Origin: Caryophanon tenue
GTDB taxonomy: Bacteria > Bacillota > Bacilli > Bacillales_A > Planococcaceae
Length of the DNA: 64,000 nt
Reading direction: 5' to 3'
Assembly (NCBI RefSeq): GCF_001700315.1
Contig: NZ_MASJ01000001.1
Coordinates: 186,001 to 250,000 of the forward strand
Shown here: positions 1 through 9,432 of the stretch, piece by piece
Layout: the number at the start of each line of letters is the position of its first letter
Numbering within the stretch: the stretch's first letter is position 1
Made by a program: the position numbers and the translations under genes
The notes under the pieces: model-generated
Seen by the model: the letters and a program-made list of their open reading frames with translations, nothing else
Told to the model about the DNA's origin: nothing
The model's database searches: none

Positions 1-5
1 GCAAT

Positions 6-941
6 ATGATTTTACTGCCGGGCGTGATTGAACGAATACTCGATAGCGCGCATGAACATGCGGAGCATTATCGTTATGATCAAGCGGTAGAAGAGTTTGA
101 AAAAGCGTTTGGACTTAGTGAGCCAAGCACACATTCTTTATTGGCGTACGCATATTGCTTATATGAAGTAAGACGTTTTCAAGATGCACGAGAAATATGC
201 GAACAAGTGCTGACACATAAAAATATTCCGATGGTGGAAGTCATGGAATTATATTTAACGGTTTGCATGGAGTTAAAAGATTATGCGCATGTGACGACAC
301 TTGCGACAAGTTTATTGCAGCAATCATTAGAGGAAGAACAACGCGCGCGTATCGAGCGTATTTTAATGTTAAATCAAAAAATTGTGGAACGCATGCAAAC
401 ACGCCAGACGATTGATGAGCAGCTCGATGAATTTTTAACGCTAAATATTCATGAACAAGACCAATTTGTCAGCCAGTTGTTTCAACAAAATATTCGACCG
501 TATCAGCAACATATAGTCCGTTATATTGAGACAGAATCATTGCACCCACTTATTCGAGCGATGCTGTTAACCGTATTAGCAGAACAGCAAATCGATGTGG
601 AGCTTGTGTATCCTCTAGAGGACCGTACGATTACGATAAACCCGACGCATTTACCAGGCGGACCATTTGATATGCCGCAATATAGCGCGTTAATGGAACT
701 TGCGGAGCAACAATTAGATGATGATCCGACAAAGCTCGAAATGGTGCTTGACTTGATTAAACGCCATGCATTGTATGTGTATCCGCTTGATTGGGAAAGC
801 ATTTGCGGCTATACTACAAACGAAATGTTGGATGGTTATGTAGACTACGTAGAGATGCTATTTGGTAAAATTCAGGAAATGGATGTCGACTTAATTGACT
901 GTATTCAGCGTATGGAGATAAGTATGAATATTGAGATGTAA
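6..941 (+). CDS. TPR-repeat protein upstream of tig (YsoA-like)
   Basis: A 311-residue, mostly alpha-helical protein. Its N-terminal third reads as tandem tetratricopeptide-like helices (alternating Ala/Leu/Tyr pattern over about residues 10-115), the fold used for protein-protein contacts. No signal peptide or membrane segment is visible, so it is probably cytosolic. In B. subtilis a TPR protein (YsoA) sits just before tig, so position supports the same family; its biochemical role is not known to me. The first ATG lies at base 6 with no ribosome binding site in view and the frame is open to the window edge, so the true start may lie upstream. Confidence 0.7.
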   Translation: MILLPGVIERILDSAHEHAEHYRYDQAVEEFEKAFGLSEPSTHSLLAYAYCLYEVRRFQDAREICEQVLTHKNIPMVEVMELYLTVCMELKDYAHVTTLATSLLQQSLEEEQRARIERILMLNQKIVERMQTRQTIDEQLDEFLTLNIHEQDQFVSQLFQQNIRPYQQHIVRYIETESLHPLIRAMLLTVLAEQQIDVELVYPLEDRTITINPTHLPGGPFDMPQYSALMELAEQQLDDDPTKLEMVLDLIKRHALYVYPLDWESICGYTTNEMLDGYVDYVEMLFGKIQEMDVDLIDCIQRMEISMNIEM

Positions 942-950
942 GGAAATTTG

Positions 951-978
951 TTGAATCTGGAATCATCTGTGTTATACT
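951..978 (+). promoter_or_regulatory. SigA-type promoter of tig
   Basis: TTGAAT (951-956), 16-base spacer, TATACT (973-978), with an extended -10 TGT immediately before it. It starts just downstream of the TPR gene stop and leaves a leader of about 65 bases before tig. A small inverted repeat CTTAA-TCG-TTAAG lies in that leader. Confidence 0.65.
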
Positions 979-1050
979 AAAGTGGTTGTCAAATCTTAAT
1001 CGTTAAGTAAGTTGTCTAACAAGTGAAATTTAATTTTGGAGGGTATATAC

Positions 1051-2343
1051 ATGTCTGTAAAATTCGAAAAGCAAGAATCAAACACTGGTGTTTTAACTGT
1101 TGAAGTACCAGCAGAATCAGTAAACAAAGCATTAGATGCTGCGTTCAAAAAAGTAGTAGTAAAAATCAACGAGCCTGGTTTCCGTAAAGGTAAAATGCCT
1201 CGCGCGTTATTCGACAAAAAATACGGTGTTGCATACTTAGCTGAAGATGCATTAGACCTAATTATCCCAGAATTCTACTCTAAAGCAGTAGAAGAAGCGG
1301 ATATTTTCCCAGTAGCACAACCAGAAATCGACTTCGATTTCGAGTCTTTACAAAAAGACACTGCGTTCACATTCACTGCGAACGTAACATTAAAGCCAGA
1401 AGTTGAGCTTGGCGAATACAAAGGTTTAGAAGTAACGAAACAAGACGCTACTGTAACTGATGAAGAAATCGAAGCTCAAATCGAAGCTGAATTAGCGAAA
1501 AAAGCTGAATTAGAAATCAAAGAAGAAGGCACTGTTGTTGAAGGCGACACAGCTGTAATCGACTTCGAAGGTTTCGTAGGTGAAGAAGCATTTGAAGGTG
1601 GAAAAGGCGAAGATTACGCTTTAGAAATCGGTTCTGGTTCATTCATCCCAGGTTTTGAAGAACAATTAGTAGGTGCTGCAACTGGCGAAACTAAAGACGT
1701 TTTAGTTACTTTCCCAGAAGAGTACCACGCTGCTGAATTAGCTGGTAAAGAAGCGAAATTCGTAGTAACTGTTAAAGAAATCAAAACAAAAGTATTACCA
1801 GAATTAAACGACGAGTTCGCAAAAGAAATGGACGCTGAAGTTGAAGGTTTAGACGCTTTACGTGCTAAATTAAAAGCAGCTACAGCTGACCAAAAAGAAT
1901 TCGAAGCTGACGCTCAATTACGTGCTGACTTAGTAGCTAAAGCTGCTGAAAACGCTAAAGTTGAAATCCCAGCTGCTATGTTCGATACTGAAATCGAGCA
2001 AATGAAGCGTGAATTCGAACAACGTTTATCTCAACAAGGTTTAAACCTTGAGTTATTCTACCAATTCACTGGTCAAGATGCTGCGGCATTAGAAGCTCAA
2101 ATGAAACCAGAAGCAGAACAACGTGTATTAGAAAACTTAGTTGTTGAAGCTATCGCTATCGCAGAAGCTATCGAAGTTTCTGAAGAAGATATCAACAAAG
2201 AAGTTTCTAACTTAGTAGCTCAATTCGGTATGACTGAAGAGCAAATCATCACTGCTTTAGGTGGTACTGACGCAATTAAAGCTCAATTAGTACCTCAAAA
2301 AACAGTTCAATTCTTAGTAGACAACGCTAAAATTTCTGAATAA
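1051..2343 (+). CDS. tig: Trigger factor, ribosome-associated chaperone and prolyl isomerase
   Basis: The 430-residue product matches the usual length of trigger factor (about 425-435). It binds ribosomal protein L23 at the exit tunnel and folds nascent chains in the cytosol. The N-terminal ribosome-binding domain carries the signature GFRKGKMPR around residues 45-53. The middle FKBP-type PPIase domain follows (about 150-245, with DFEGF and [10 protein letters not shown]). The remainder is the helical chaperone domain. GGAGGG at 1038-1043 sits 7 bases before ATG 1051, which fixes the start. A TTG 15 bases upstream lies inside the ribosome binding site and is rejected. Codon choice (GAC, TTC, AAC) is more biased than in neighbours, as expected for high expression. 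clpX follows as in B. subtilis, behind its own terminator and promoter. Confidence 0.98.
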   Translation: MSVKFEKQESNTGVLTVEVPAESVNKALDAAFKKVVVKINEPGFRKGKMPRALFDKKYGVAYLAEDALDLIIPEFYSKAVEEADIFPVAQPEIDFDFESLQKDTAFTFTANVTLKPEVELGEYKGLEVTKQDATVTDEEIEAQIEAELAKKAELEIKEEGTVVEGDTAVIDFEGFVGEEAFEGGKGEDYALEIGSGSFIPGFEEQLVGAATGETKDVLVTFPEEYHAAELAGKEAKFVVTVKEIKTKVLPELNDEFAKEMDAEVEGLDALRAKLKAATADQKEFEADAQLRADLVAKAAENAKVEIPAAMFDTEIEQMKREFEQRLSQQGLNLELFYQFTGQDAAALEAQMKPEAEQRVLENLVVEAIAIAEAIEVSEEDINKEVSNLVAQFGMTEEQIITALGGTDAIKAQLVPQKTVQFLVDNAKISE

Positions 2344-2391
2344 TTTTTAGACATTTTGCTGCGTGATGCAAAGCATGAAATAGTAACACAG

Positions 2392-2423
2392 AACAAGGTA
2401 CGAGCAATCGTGCCTTGTTTTGT
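2392..2423 (+). terminator. Intrinsic terminator after tig
   Basis: A 12-bp stem (2392-2403 with 2408-2419, one G-U pair) closed by loop GCAA, followed by TTGT. It ends the tig transcript. Confidence 0.8.
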
Positions 2424-2670
2424 ACCTATTTCTATACATAGTGTAATATTTTTAGCAAAACCATTGCTTTTTGAAAACATATACGTGCCATTTTTGTGGA
2501 AGAATGATAAAATTAATACTTACTATACATATAAGCGACATTTTCTTTTTAGCATCGTTTTGTGCCCATGAAACGCTACATACTCAATACGTCTGAAAAG
2601 TAAAAAAAGCATGTGAAAAATTGTTTGCAAATGTGCAAATGAGTGAAAATAAATGGAGCAATCAATATAT
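2424..2670. other. Intergenic region between tig terminator and clpX promoter
   Basis: An AT-rich stretch with no ribosome-binding-site-preceded reading frame on either strand. Short open frames here have no recognisable family features. I see no further hairpin with a T-run. Confidence 0.5.
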
Positions 2671-2699
2671 TTGATAAAACAAACTAAATCTTGTAAGAT
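2671..2699 (+). promoter_or_regulatory. SigA-type promoter of clpX
   Basis: TTGATA (2671-2676), 17-base spacer, TAAGAT (2694-2699). Transcription would begin near 2706, giving a very short leader before the TTG start of clpX. I see no CtsR heptad repeat or CIRCE element nearby. Confidence 0.55.
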
Positions 2700-2725
2700 T
2701 GTTGCTTGAATAGGGGTGACCAACA

Positions 2726-3988
2726 TTGTTTAAATTTAATGATGAAAAAGGCAATTTAAAATGTTCATTCTGTGGGAAGCCACAGGAACAGGTACGTAAA
2801 TTAGTAGCAGGACCTGGCGTGTACATTTGCGACGAATGTATCGAGTTATGTTCTGAAATTGTCGTAGAAGAACTAGGTGTAGAAGAAGAAGTTGAGTTAA
2901 AAGAAGTTCCGAAACCAAAGGAAATTTTAAATACGTTAGATGAATATGTAATCGGTCAAGAACGTGCGAAAAAGGCATTATCTGTAGCTGTTTACAACCA
3001 CTACAAACGTATTAACTCAAACTCGAAAATCGATGATGTCGAATTATCAAAATCAAATATCGTTCTTATTGGACCAACAGGGTCTGGTAAAACATTACTT
3101 GCTCAAACATTAGCACGTATTCTGAACGTACCATTTGCAATTGCAGATGCAACGTCATTAACAGAAGCTGGTTATGTAGGGGAAGATGTTGAGAACATTT
3201 TACTAAAATTAATCCAAGCAGCAGATTATGATATTGAACGTGCTGAAAAAGGGATTATTTACATCGATGAAATCGATAAAGTAGCGCGTAAGTCAGAAAA
3301 CCCATCGATTACACGTGATGTATCAGGTGAAGGTGTTCAACAAGCGTTATTAAAAATTCTAGAAGGCACAGTGGCGAGCGTACCACCACAAGGCGGACGT
3401 AAGCACCCACACCAAGAGTTCCTACAAATTGATACGACGAATATTTTATTCATCGTAGGTGGTGCATTTGATGGCATCGAGCAAATTATTAAGCGTCGTC
3501 AAGGCCAAAAGGTAATCGGCTTTGGTGCGAACAATTCAAAAGTAGCGGATGCAGATTCGTACTTATCACAATTAATCCCAGAAGACTTATTAAAGTTTGG
3601 TTTAATCCCAGAATTTATCGGTCGTCTACCAGTGTTAGCATCACTAGAGCAGTTAGACGTAGAAGCTTTAGTGCAAATTTTAACACAGCCAAAAAATGCA
3701 CTAGCGAAGCAATACCAAAAAATGTTTGAGCTAGATGATGTTGAGTTAGAATTTGAAGACGATGCACTTGTTGCGATTGCAAAAGAAGCAATCGAGCGTA
3801 AAACAGGTGCGCGTGGTTTACGTTCAATCATTGAAGCGACGATGCTTGATATGATGTTTGAATTACCGTCTCGTGATGATATTGCAAAATGTATCATTAC
3901 AGCTAAAACAATTACAGAAAAAGCGACACCAAAATTAGTGTTAGCAGACGGTACTGTGCTAGAGCAAGAAGGTAAAACTTCAGCCTAA
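2726..3988 (+). CDS. clpX: ClpX, ATPase and unfoldase subunit of ClpXP
   Basis: A 420-residue AAA+ unfoldase that recognises substrates and feeds them to the ClpP protease in the cytosol. The N-terminal zinc-binding domain has C13-X2-C16-X18-C35-X2-C38. Walker A GPTGSGKT is near residue 116, the GYVG pore loop near 149, and Walker B with IYIDEIDK near 178-185. The ClpP-docking IGF tripeptide appears in VIGFGAN near residue 268. Start is TTG 2726 behind AGGGGTGA; no better ATG exists and residue 1 aligns with known ClpX. In B. subtilis lonB lies between clpX and lonA; here lonA follows directly. Confidence 0.98.
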   Translation: MFKFNDEKGNLKCSFCGKPQEQVRKLVAGPGVYICDECIELCSEIVVEELGVEEEVELKEVPKPKEILNTLDEYVIGQERAKKALSVAVYNHYKRINSNSKIDDVELSKSNIVLIGPTGSGKTLLAQTLARILNVPFAIADATSLTEAGYVGEDVENILLKLIQAADYDIERAEKGIIYIDEIDKVARKSENPSITRDVSGEGVQQALLKILEGTVASVPPQGGRKHPHQEFLQIDTTNILFIVGGAFDGIEQIIKRRQGQKVIGFGANNSKVADADSYLSQLIPEDLLKFGLIPEFIGRLPVLASLEQLDVEALVQILTQPKNALAKQYQKMFELDDVELEFEDDALVAIAKEAIERKTGARGLRSIIEATMLDMMFELPSRDDIAKCIITAKTITEKATPKLVLADGTVLEQEGKTSA

Positions 3989-4003
3989 TAAACCACAAAT
4001 GAC

Positions 4004-4061
4004 AAGCTGACTTTGGCTTTTGTGCAAGCATTGCACAAATGTGTCCGAAGTCAGCTTTGTT
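4004..4061 (+). terminator. Nested two-stem terminator after clpX
   Basis: Outer stem 4004-4016 with 4045-4057 (13 bp, one mismatch or wobble). It encloses a perfect 9-bp inner hairpin, TTTGTGCAA (4019-4027) with TTGCACAAA (4031-4039). The outer arm runs into TTTGTTTTTG. The hairpin-within-hairpin layout is unusual for a simple terminator. Confidence 0.75.
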
Positions 4062-4186
4062 TTTGCATTTTTTGCTGATTTTGCGGAGCTATCTATATAG
4101 TAGTGAGAGCATGATCGGTTATATACAATCATTTTTCATGATGTGGGTATCCTGTTATACCCGTACTTTATAGCGTTAAATGAGAA

Positions 4187-4220
4187 GCATTTTGCACATG
4201 GTTGTGCGAAATGTATTTTT
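4187..4220 (+). terminator. Second terminator-like hairpin before lonA
   Basis: A 12-bp imperfect stem, GCATTTTGCACA (4187-4198) with TGTGCGAAATGT (4203-4214), loop TGGT, then ATTTTT. It may end read-through from clpX or act in the lonA leader. A perfect GGGTAT/ATACCC inverted repeat lies upstream at 4145-4162. The remaining gap to lonA holds no gene. Confidence 0.5.
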
Positions 4221-4332
4221 CTACTAATTTGACGTATCGCAAGTGTAATGATGTGTTGAAATGCAGTTGTCATGGTACACTGTGTCTATACATATTGTTA
4301 TGGTGAGAAATTTAACGGAGGTGTACGCCTAC

Positions 4333-6657
4333 ATGAAGAGAATTAAAAATACAACGAATATCCCATTATTACCGTTACGTGGTTTGCTTGTTTATCCAAC
4401 AATGGTGTTACATATTGATGTTGGCCGTGACCGTTCAGTAGCTGCCTTAGAGCATACGATGAACGAAGACCGCATCATTTTTTTAACAACACAGCAAGAT
4501 ATGCGTACGGAACAGCCAAAGCAACAAGACATTTATGAAATTGGTACGATGGCTTTTGTGAAGCAAATGCTGAAATTGCCAAACGGTACATTACGCATTT
4601 TAGTTGAAGGTATTTCACGAGCAAAAATGCTTGCGTATCGTGAAGAATCGAAGTTTGCCGTTGCGGATGTAGAATTGCTTGCGGATAGCACGGAAAAAGA
4701 TACAGAAACGGAAGCGTTAATGCGCGCCACGTTAACGTACTTTGAAAAATATGCGAAAACGTCAAACAAGATTACAACCGAGACGATTGAAACGGTGACA
4801 GCGATTGAAGAGCCAGGCAAGTTTGCGGATACAATCGCTACACATTTACCACTTAAAATCCAAGAGAAACAAGAGATTTTAGAAACATTAAGTGTGAAAA
4901 AACGTTTGGATGATTTAATGATTCGTTTGCATGATGAGCAAGAAGTGTTAAATTTAGAACGTACCATTAACACAAAAGTGAAGCAAGCGATGGAGCGTAC
5001 GCAAAAAGAATACTACTTGCGTGAGCAGATGAAAGTCATTCAAAAAGAACTTGGTGACCGCGACGGTAAAACAGGTGAAGTATCCGATTTAATGAAGCGC
5101 ATTGAAGAAGCTGGCATGCCAGAATCGACAAAGGCAGTCGCATTAAAAGAGCTTGACCGTTACGAGAAATTACCAACAGCAAGTGCTGAGTCAGGCGTTA
5201 TCCGTAACTATATTGAGTGGCTTGTGAATATTCCATGGTCGAAAGAAACAGAAGACCGTTTAGATATTACACACGCAGAAGAAATTTTAAACCGCGACCA
5301 TGATGGACTTGAAAAAGTAAAAGAGCGTATTTTAGAATATTTATCTGTGCGTCAATTAATGAACTCATTACGCGGTCCAATTATTTGTTTAGCTGGACCT
5401 CCAGGGGTAGGTAAAACAAGTTTAGCGCGTTCAGTTGCAGAAAGCTTAGGGCGTGAATTTGTACGTATTTCACTTGGTGGTGTACGTGATGAATCTGAAA
5501 TTCGTGGTCACCGTCGTACGTACGTTGGGGCGATGCCAGGACGTGTCATTCAAGGGATGAAAAAGGCAGGTACAGTGAATCCAGTATTTTTACTAGATGA
5601 AATTGATAAAATGTCGAATGATTTCCGCGGAGACCCGTCTGCCGCGATGTTAGAGGTGCTGGATCCAGAGCAAAACAATACGTTTAGCGACCACTACATT
5701 GAAGAGCCGTATGATTTATCCAAAGTACTATTTATCGCAACAGCGAATGATTTAAGTACGATTCCAGGGCCGTTACGTGACCGTATGGAAATTATCTCAA
5801 TCTCTGGTTATACAGAAGTAGAGAAGATGGATATTGCGCGCCATCATTTAATTCCGAAGCAAATGAAAGAGCATGGATTAAAGAAAGCGCAAATTACGTT
5901 CAAAGAAGAAGCGGTACAAGATGTTGTACGTTATTATACACGTGAAGCAGGTGTACGTAGTTTAGAGCGTCAAGTCGCAACGATTTGTCGTAAAGCTGCT
6001 AAAATTATTGTTTCAGGGGATAAAAAACGCGTGACAGTATCGTCTAAAGCAGTTATTGAGTTTTTAGGCAAACATCGCTTCCGTCATGGACAAGCAGAAA
6101 CAGAAAATCAAGTCGGTGTCGCAACAGGTCTTGCTTATACAACAGTAGGTGGCGATACGTTGCAAATTGAAGTTTCAATTACGCCAGGTAAGGGCAAACT
6201 TCAGTTAACAGGAAAGCTTGGCGACGTGATGAAGGAATCTGCATCAATCGCGCTAACATATGTACGTTCGTTACAGCATAAATTAGCGTTAGCAGAAGAT
6301 TATTTTGATAAACATGACATTCATATTCACGTACCAGAAGGCGCTGTGCCAAAAGATGGCCCGTCAGCAGGTATTACGATGACAACTGCAATCGTTTCAG
6401 CGATTTCAGGGAAAGCGGTTCGTCGTGAAGTAGGGATGACAGGTGAAATTACACTGCGAGGTCGTGTATTACCAATTGGTGGATTAAAAGAGAAGTCATT
6501 AAGTGCGCATCGTGCAGGCTTAACGACAATTATTTTACCGAAAGATAATGAACGTGACATTGATGATATTCCAGAAAGCGTCCGTCAAGAACTAACATTC
6601 AAATTAGTATCTACAGCAGACGAAGTACTTGCGGCTGCGTTAGACGGAGGTTTTTAA
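4333..6657 (+). CDS. lonA: Lon protease, ATP-dependent (LonA)
   Basis: A 774-residue ATP-dependent serine protease that degrades misfolded and regulatory proteins in the cytosol; the length equals B. subtilis LonA. An N-terminal LAN substrate domain covers about residues 10-200 and a coiled helical region about 200-300. Walker A GPPGVGKT is near residue 355 and Walker B FLLDEIDK near 423. The C-terminal protease domain has the catalytic Ser in KDGPSAG near 678 and Lys in KEKSLSAH near 721. Start ATG 4333 is chosen because GGAGGTG (4317-4323) lies 9 bases before it. Upstream in-frame ATGs lack a ribosome binding site and add non-family residues. engB starts 3 bases after the stop, so the two are co-transcribed. 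Confidence 0.97.
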   Translation: MKRIKNTTNIPLLPLRGLLVYPTMVLHIDVGRDRSVAALEHTMNEDRIIFLTTQQDMRTEQPKQQDIYEIGTMAFVKQMLKLPNGTLRILVEGISRAKMLAYREESKFAVADVELLADSTEKDTETEALMRATLTYFEKYAKTSNKITTETIETVTAIEEPGKFADTIATHLPLKIQEKQEILETLSVKKRLDDLMIRLHDEQEVLNLERTINTKVKQAMERTQKEYYLREQMKVIQKELGDRDGKTGEVSDLMKRIEEAGMPESTKAVALKELDRYEKLPTASAESGVIRNYIEWLVNIPWSKETEDRLDITHAEEILNRDHDGLEKVKERILEYLSVRQLMNSLRGPIICLAGPPGVGKTSLARSVAESLGREFVRISLGGVRDESEIRGHRRTYVGAMPGRVIQGMKKAGTVNPVFLLDEIDKMSNDFRGDPSAAMLEVLDPEQNNTFSDHYIEEPYDLSKVLFIATANDLSTIPGPLRDRMEIISISGYTEVEKMDIARHHLIPKQMKEHGLKKAQITFKEEAVQDVVRYYTREAGVRSLERQVATICRKAAKIIVSGDKKRVTVSSKAVIEFLGKHRFRHGQAETENQVGVATGLAYTTVGGDTLQIEVSITPGKGKLQLTGKLGDVMKESASIALTYVRSLQHKLALAEDYFDKHDIHIHVPEGAVPKDGPSAGITMTTAIVSAISGKAVRREVGMTGEITLRGRVLPIGGLKEKSLSAHRAGLTTIILPKDNERDIDDIPESVRQELTFKLVSTADEVLAAALDGGF

Positions 6658-6660
6658 ACA

Positions 6661-7242
6661 ATGAAAGTGCATAACGTAGAAATGGTTATTAGTGCTGTTA
6701 GACCAGACCAATACCCAGAAGATGGCTACCCTGAGTTTGCCTTAGCAGGACGCTCAAATGTAGGGAAATCATCATTTATTAACCGTATGATTGGACGAAA
6801 AGCGCTAGCGCGTATTTCTTCAAAGCCAGGGAAAACACAAACATTAAACTTTTATAAAATTGAAGAGCAATTGTTTTTCGTTGACGTACCAGGCTATGGT
6901 TATGCGAAAGTATCAAAACGTGAGCGTGAAGCTTGGGGCAAAATGATTGAACGCTATTTCACAGGTCGTGAGCCACTGAAAGCAGTTGTACAAATTATTG
7001 ATATTCGCCACGAGCCAACGACAGATGATTGCATGATGTATGATTTCTTAAAACATTACAACATTCCAGTGATCATCATTGCAACAAAAGCGGATAAAAT
7101 TCCAAAAGGTAAATGGGACAAACATAAAAAAATCGTACGACAAGGTTTAGATATGGACCCAAATGACCCACTAATCGTCTTCTCATCAGAAAAAGGATTA
7201 GGATACGACGAAGCTTGGGCTGAAATTGAAAAACGTATGTAA
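6661..7242 (+). CDS. engB: EngB/YsxC, ribosome-assembly GTPase
   Basis: A 193-residue small GTPase needed for 50S subunit maturation. G1 is GRSNVGKSS near residues 30-38, G2 includes the T of GKTQTLNF, G3 is DVPGYGY, G4 is TKADK, and G5 is represented by SSEKGLG. Length fits the family (about 195). Its ribosome binding site (GGAGGT) lies inside the end of lonA. The lonA-engB pairing is conserved in Bacillales, but hemA, the next gene in B. subtilis, is displaced about 7 kb downstream. Confidence 0.96.
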   Translation: MKVHNVEMVISAVRPDQYPEDGYPEFALAGRSNVGKSSFINRMIGRKALARISSKPGKTQTLNFYKIEEQLFFVDVPGYGYAKVSKREREAWGKMIERYFTGREPLKAVVQIIDIRHEPTTDDCMMYDFLKHYNIPVIIIATKADKIPKGKWDKHKKIVRQGLDMDPNDPLIVFSSEKGLGYDEAWAEIEKRM

Positions 7243-7256
7243 GGATTAAAAAGGAG

Positions 7257-7290
7257 CGTGCTAAGAAATTTTTCTTGGTGCGTTTCTTTT
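7257..7290 (+). terminator. Intrinsic terminator after engB
   Basis: A 12-bp stem with three G-U pairs (7257-7268 with 7271-7282) followed by TTTCTTTTTTT. Confidence 0.75.
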
Positions 7291-7352
7291 TTTGTGTAAT
7301 TTAGAAATTGTTTAGGCGAATGGTCGCGACTTTAAGGAAATCAAAAAAACAC

Positions 7353-7379
7353 TAGAGTTTTAATGAAAGTAGCCGATAC
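7353..7379 (+). promoter_or_regulatory. Sigma-D (motility) type promoter
   Basis: TAGA (7353-7356), exactly 15 bases, then GCCGATAC (7372-7379). The B. subtilis sigma-D consensus is TAAA-N15-GCCGATAT, so there is one mismatch in each box and perfect spacing. It lies 22 bases before the YjfB-like motility gene. Confidence 0.8.
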
Positions 7380-7401
7380 AAAATGCATGGAGGTGTAAGC
7401 T

Positions 7402-7587
7402 ATGGATATCGCAGCTTTATCAACACAGTTAGCACAAGTCAATTTAATGCAAAATGTCTCTCTTGCCGTAACAAATATGGCAATGGACGCACAACAGCAA
7501 ATGTCGACGGATTTAGTGGAGTCACTTGAAACAAGTGTACCAGCACCGCATCCGACATTAGGCCAAACAATCGATATTTCCGTCTAA
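7402..7587 (+). CDS. YjfB-like putative motility protein
   Basis: A 61-residue protein starting MDIAALSTQLAQ with a helical, Gln- and Met-rich middle and a tail ending GQTIDISV. This is the layout of the small YjfB family (putative motility proteins of about 60 residues with conserved MDIA at the start and LG..(L/I)DI at the end). Its biochemical role is unknown. GGAGGTG precedes ATG 7402. The sigma-D promoter directly upstream independently supports a motility or chemotaxis regulon gene. It stands alone between two terminators. Confidence 0.75.
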   Translation: MDIAALSTQLAQVNLMQNVSLAVTNMAMDAQQQMSTDLVESLETSVPAPHPTLGQTIDISV

Positions 7588-7595
7588 CAAACATG

Positions 7596-7625
7596 AGCTG
7601 TCTACGGTTTTTTCGTGACAGCTTT
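7596..7625 (+). terminator. Terminator after the YjfB-like gene
   Basis: A 10-bp stem with one bulged T: AGCTGTC-T-ACG (7596-7606) with CGT-GACAGCT (7614-7623), loop GTTTTTT. The T-tail is short. Confidence 0.55.
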
Positions 7626-7677
7626 TGCGGTTTGTACAACGGTTTTACATATTGACAAATGTGTAGGAGGAACAAAA

Positions 7678-9375
7678 GTGAATAACAAATATGTATATGG
7701 GTTACTACTCGTACTGTTGTGCTTTTTGGCGATGCCATTTTCAACTGCATCAGCAGCAACATTTGATGGGGAGTTTGTAGAGGCAGTATACCAAGATGTG
7801 CTTGATGACAAGCAAAATGTCATTGGGGAAGAATTACATAAAATCATTCTGCGAAAAAACGGCCATGAGCGCGAGTTTTTTATGAATGATTTGGCGAATA
7901 TGTATATTAACAATACGCAAACAACGATTGCAGGATTTAAACCGGGCATGCCGGTTATCGCAAAAATTACATTAGCGCGTGTCACGGAATTACGCGGAAC
8001 ATCTGTAGACAATTCAGGCGAAACACATGAGTTTGAAGAGGGCAATACGTCAACAGAAGGGCAAATTCCAGCCAATAGTCGTTCGGTTTCGGGCATTGTC
8101 ACAGAAATTGACCCGTACGGTATGTTTGTAACGGTAAAGCCAGATAATAAGCAAGAAACGCAGTATTATTTAAACCGTGATACACAATATTTCAAAGCGA
8201 ATAATCAAACGACATTAGCGGGGCTATTTGTTGGTGACCGCGTACAAATTCGTTTGTCATCGTCTACATCATCGACTGTATCACAGTTACGTATGTCTGA
8301 CGAAGGGAAAAAAGTAGCCGGTATTTATAAAGGAACATTGCAATTATTTGCGAGCACGACGAACCGTATGACGATTCGCGGGGAGCAACAGTTTGCCAAT
8401 TGGGATTTCCAAGCAACGAACGCTCGTAAATTAAAGGCGTATAAAACAACGAGCCGTACAACGTATTATGTTGGTGGTATGAAAGTGTCGAAAAACCAGC
8501 TACGCAATTATCGGGGCAGTGATGTGTATTACGTAACGACAAATATGTTTGGGCAAGAAACGGTTGAAAAAGTGATTGTGTTAAGTATGCGCGAACGTAC
8601 ATACACAGGCATTATTGAGCAAGTAAGCACAGCGTATAAATATATGCGTTTAAATACGCTTAATTATTTATACTATCATGACGGTTCGATTTTAGTCCGT
8701 AATGGGCGACTAATTGAGCCAACAAGTTTAGTGGCACAAGGGCAAGCATTTGCGGTAACACAGCCACAAGGAAATACAGAAGTAGCGAATATGATTTATA
8801 TGACAACGAATGGTTTTACATCAGCGAGTTTAGCCGATCATGACGTGTATTATGCAGCGCTAGATTGGGTTGATGGCTACGGTGTTGAGCTATATGATGT
8901 GTTAAAGTTAGACAGCAATAATTGGCGCTATATCGGTACAGAACTAGAAGATGGCTTCTTACCGTTAGCTTATACAAATACAACAGCTGCACATGAAAAT
9001 GCAAATGGCACGAATTTAAATGTAGATGTCGAAACAGAGTTAGAGTTGTATTTAGGTGAGTATGCGTATTTCTATGTACAAGATGGTGTCATTGAAGCCA
9101 TTTACTTCCCTGACAGTACGGAAGCAGGCATTGTGATGACCGGAAATGTTAGCAATGTGAAAGCAAATCAACCAACAGAACTAACGATTCAATCTGCAAG
9201 TGAATGGGTGAACGGTAACTGGGAGACAGTAGATGCAACGCTATCACTCAATACAGATACAGCATTAATTGTGAAGGATGGTCGTGTTGTTACAATGCGT
9301 GACATTGCGAAAAATGACCATGTTTATGTACTAACAAATATGAACGGTGAAGCACAGCTTATATTTGTTAATTAA
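7678..9375 (+). CDS. Secreted protein of unknown function in the surface-protein cluster
   Basis: A 565-residue exported protein. GTG 7678 lies 6 bases after AGGAGGA (7665-7671). It gives a classical signal peptide: Lys near the start, a hydrophobic core about residues 7-20, and cleavage likely after ASA near residue 26. The mature part looks all-beta. It contains several modules of about 80-100 residues with the pattern G-I-V-x-x-I near the start and an L-x-x-GD-V/R-V turn near the end (for example GIVTEIDPYG with LFVGDRVQI). This resembles the OB-like repeats of cell-wall accessory proteins. I do not recognise a named family and find no SLH, LPXTG or catalytic motif. Two SLH proteins follow downstream, so a surface or S-layer-associated role is inferred. 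Confidence 0.7.
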   Translation: MNNKYVYGLLLVLLCFLAMPFSTASAATFDGEFVEAVYQDVLDDKQNVIGEELHKIILRKNGHEREFFMNDLANMYINNTQTTIAGFKPGMPVIAKITLARVTELRGTSVDNSGETHEFEEGNTSTEGQIPANSRSVSGIVTEIDPYGMFVTVKPDNKQETQYYLNRDTQYFKANNQTTLAGLFVGDRVQIRLSSSTSSTVSQLRMSDEGKKVAGIYKGTLQLFASTTNRMTIRGEQQFANWDFQATNARKLKAYKTTSRTTYYVGGMKVSKNQLRNYRGSDVYYVTTNMFGQETVEKVIVLSMRERTYTGIIEQVSTAYKYMRLNTLNYLYYHDGSILVRNGRLIEPTSLVAQGQAFAVTQPQGNTEVANMIYMTTNGFTSASLADHDVYYAALDWVDGYGVELYDVLKLDSNNWRYIGTELEDGFLPLAYTNTTAAHENANGTNLNVDVETELELYLGEYAYFYVQDGVIEAIYFPDSTEAGIVMTGNVSNVKANQPTELTIQSASEWVNGNWETVDATLSLNTDTALIVKDGRVVTMRDIAKNDHVYVLTNMNGEAQLIFVN

Positions 9376-9381
9376 AATAAT

Positions 9382-9405
9382 GGCAACGGGAGCTTTCTCG
9401 TTGCC
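9382..9405 (+). other. Intercistronic hairpin without T-run
   Basis: A 10-bp stem GGCAACGGGA/TCTCGTTGCC (one G-U) with loop GCTT. It lies in the 57-base gap between the first two surface-protein genes. With no T-run it is more likely an mRNA processing or stability element than a terminator. Confidence 0.5.
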
Positions 9406-9432
9406 GCTAAATGAAAGAGGCGAAATCAGCAC

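Noticed and set aside
2356-2571. A 71-codon frame after tig
   Set aside because: It spans the terminator, lacks a ribosome binding site and has no family features.
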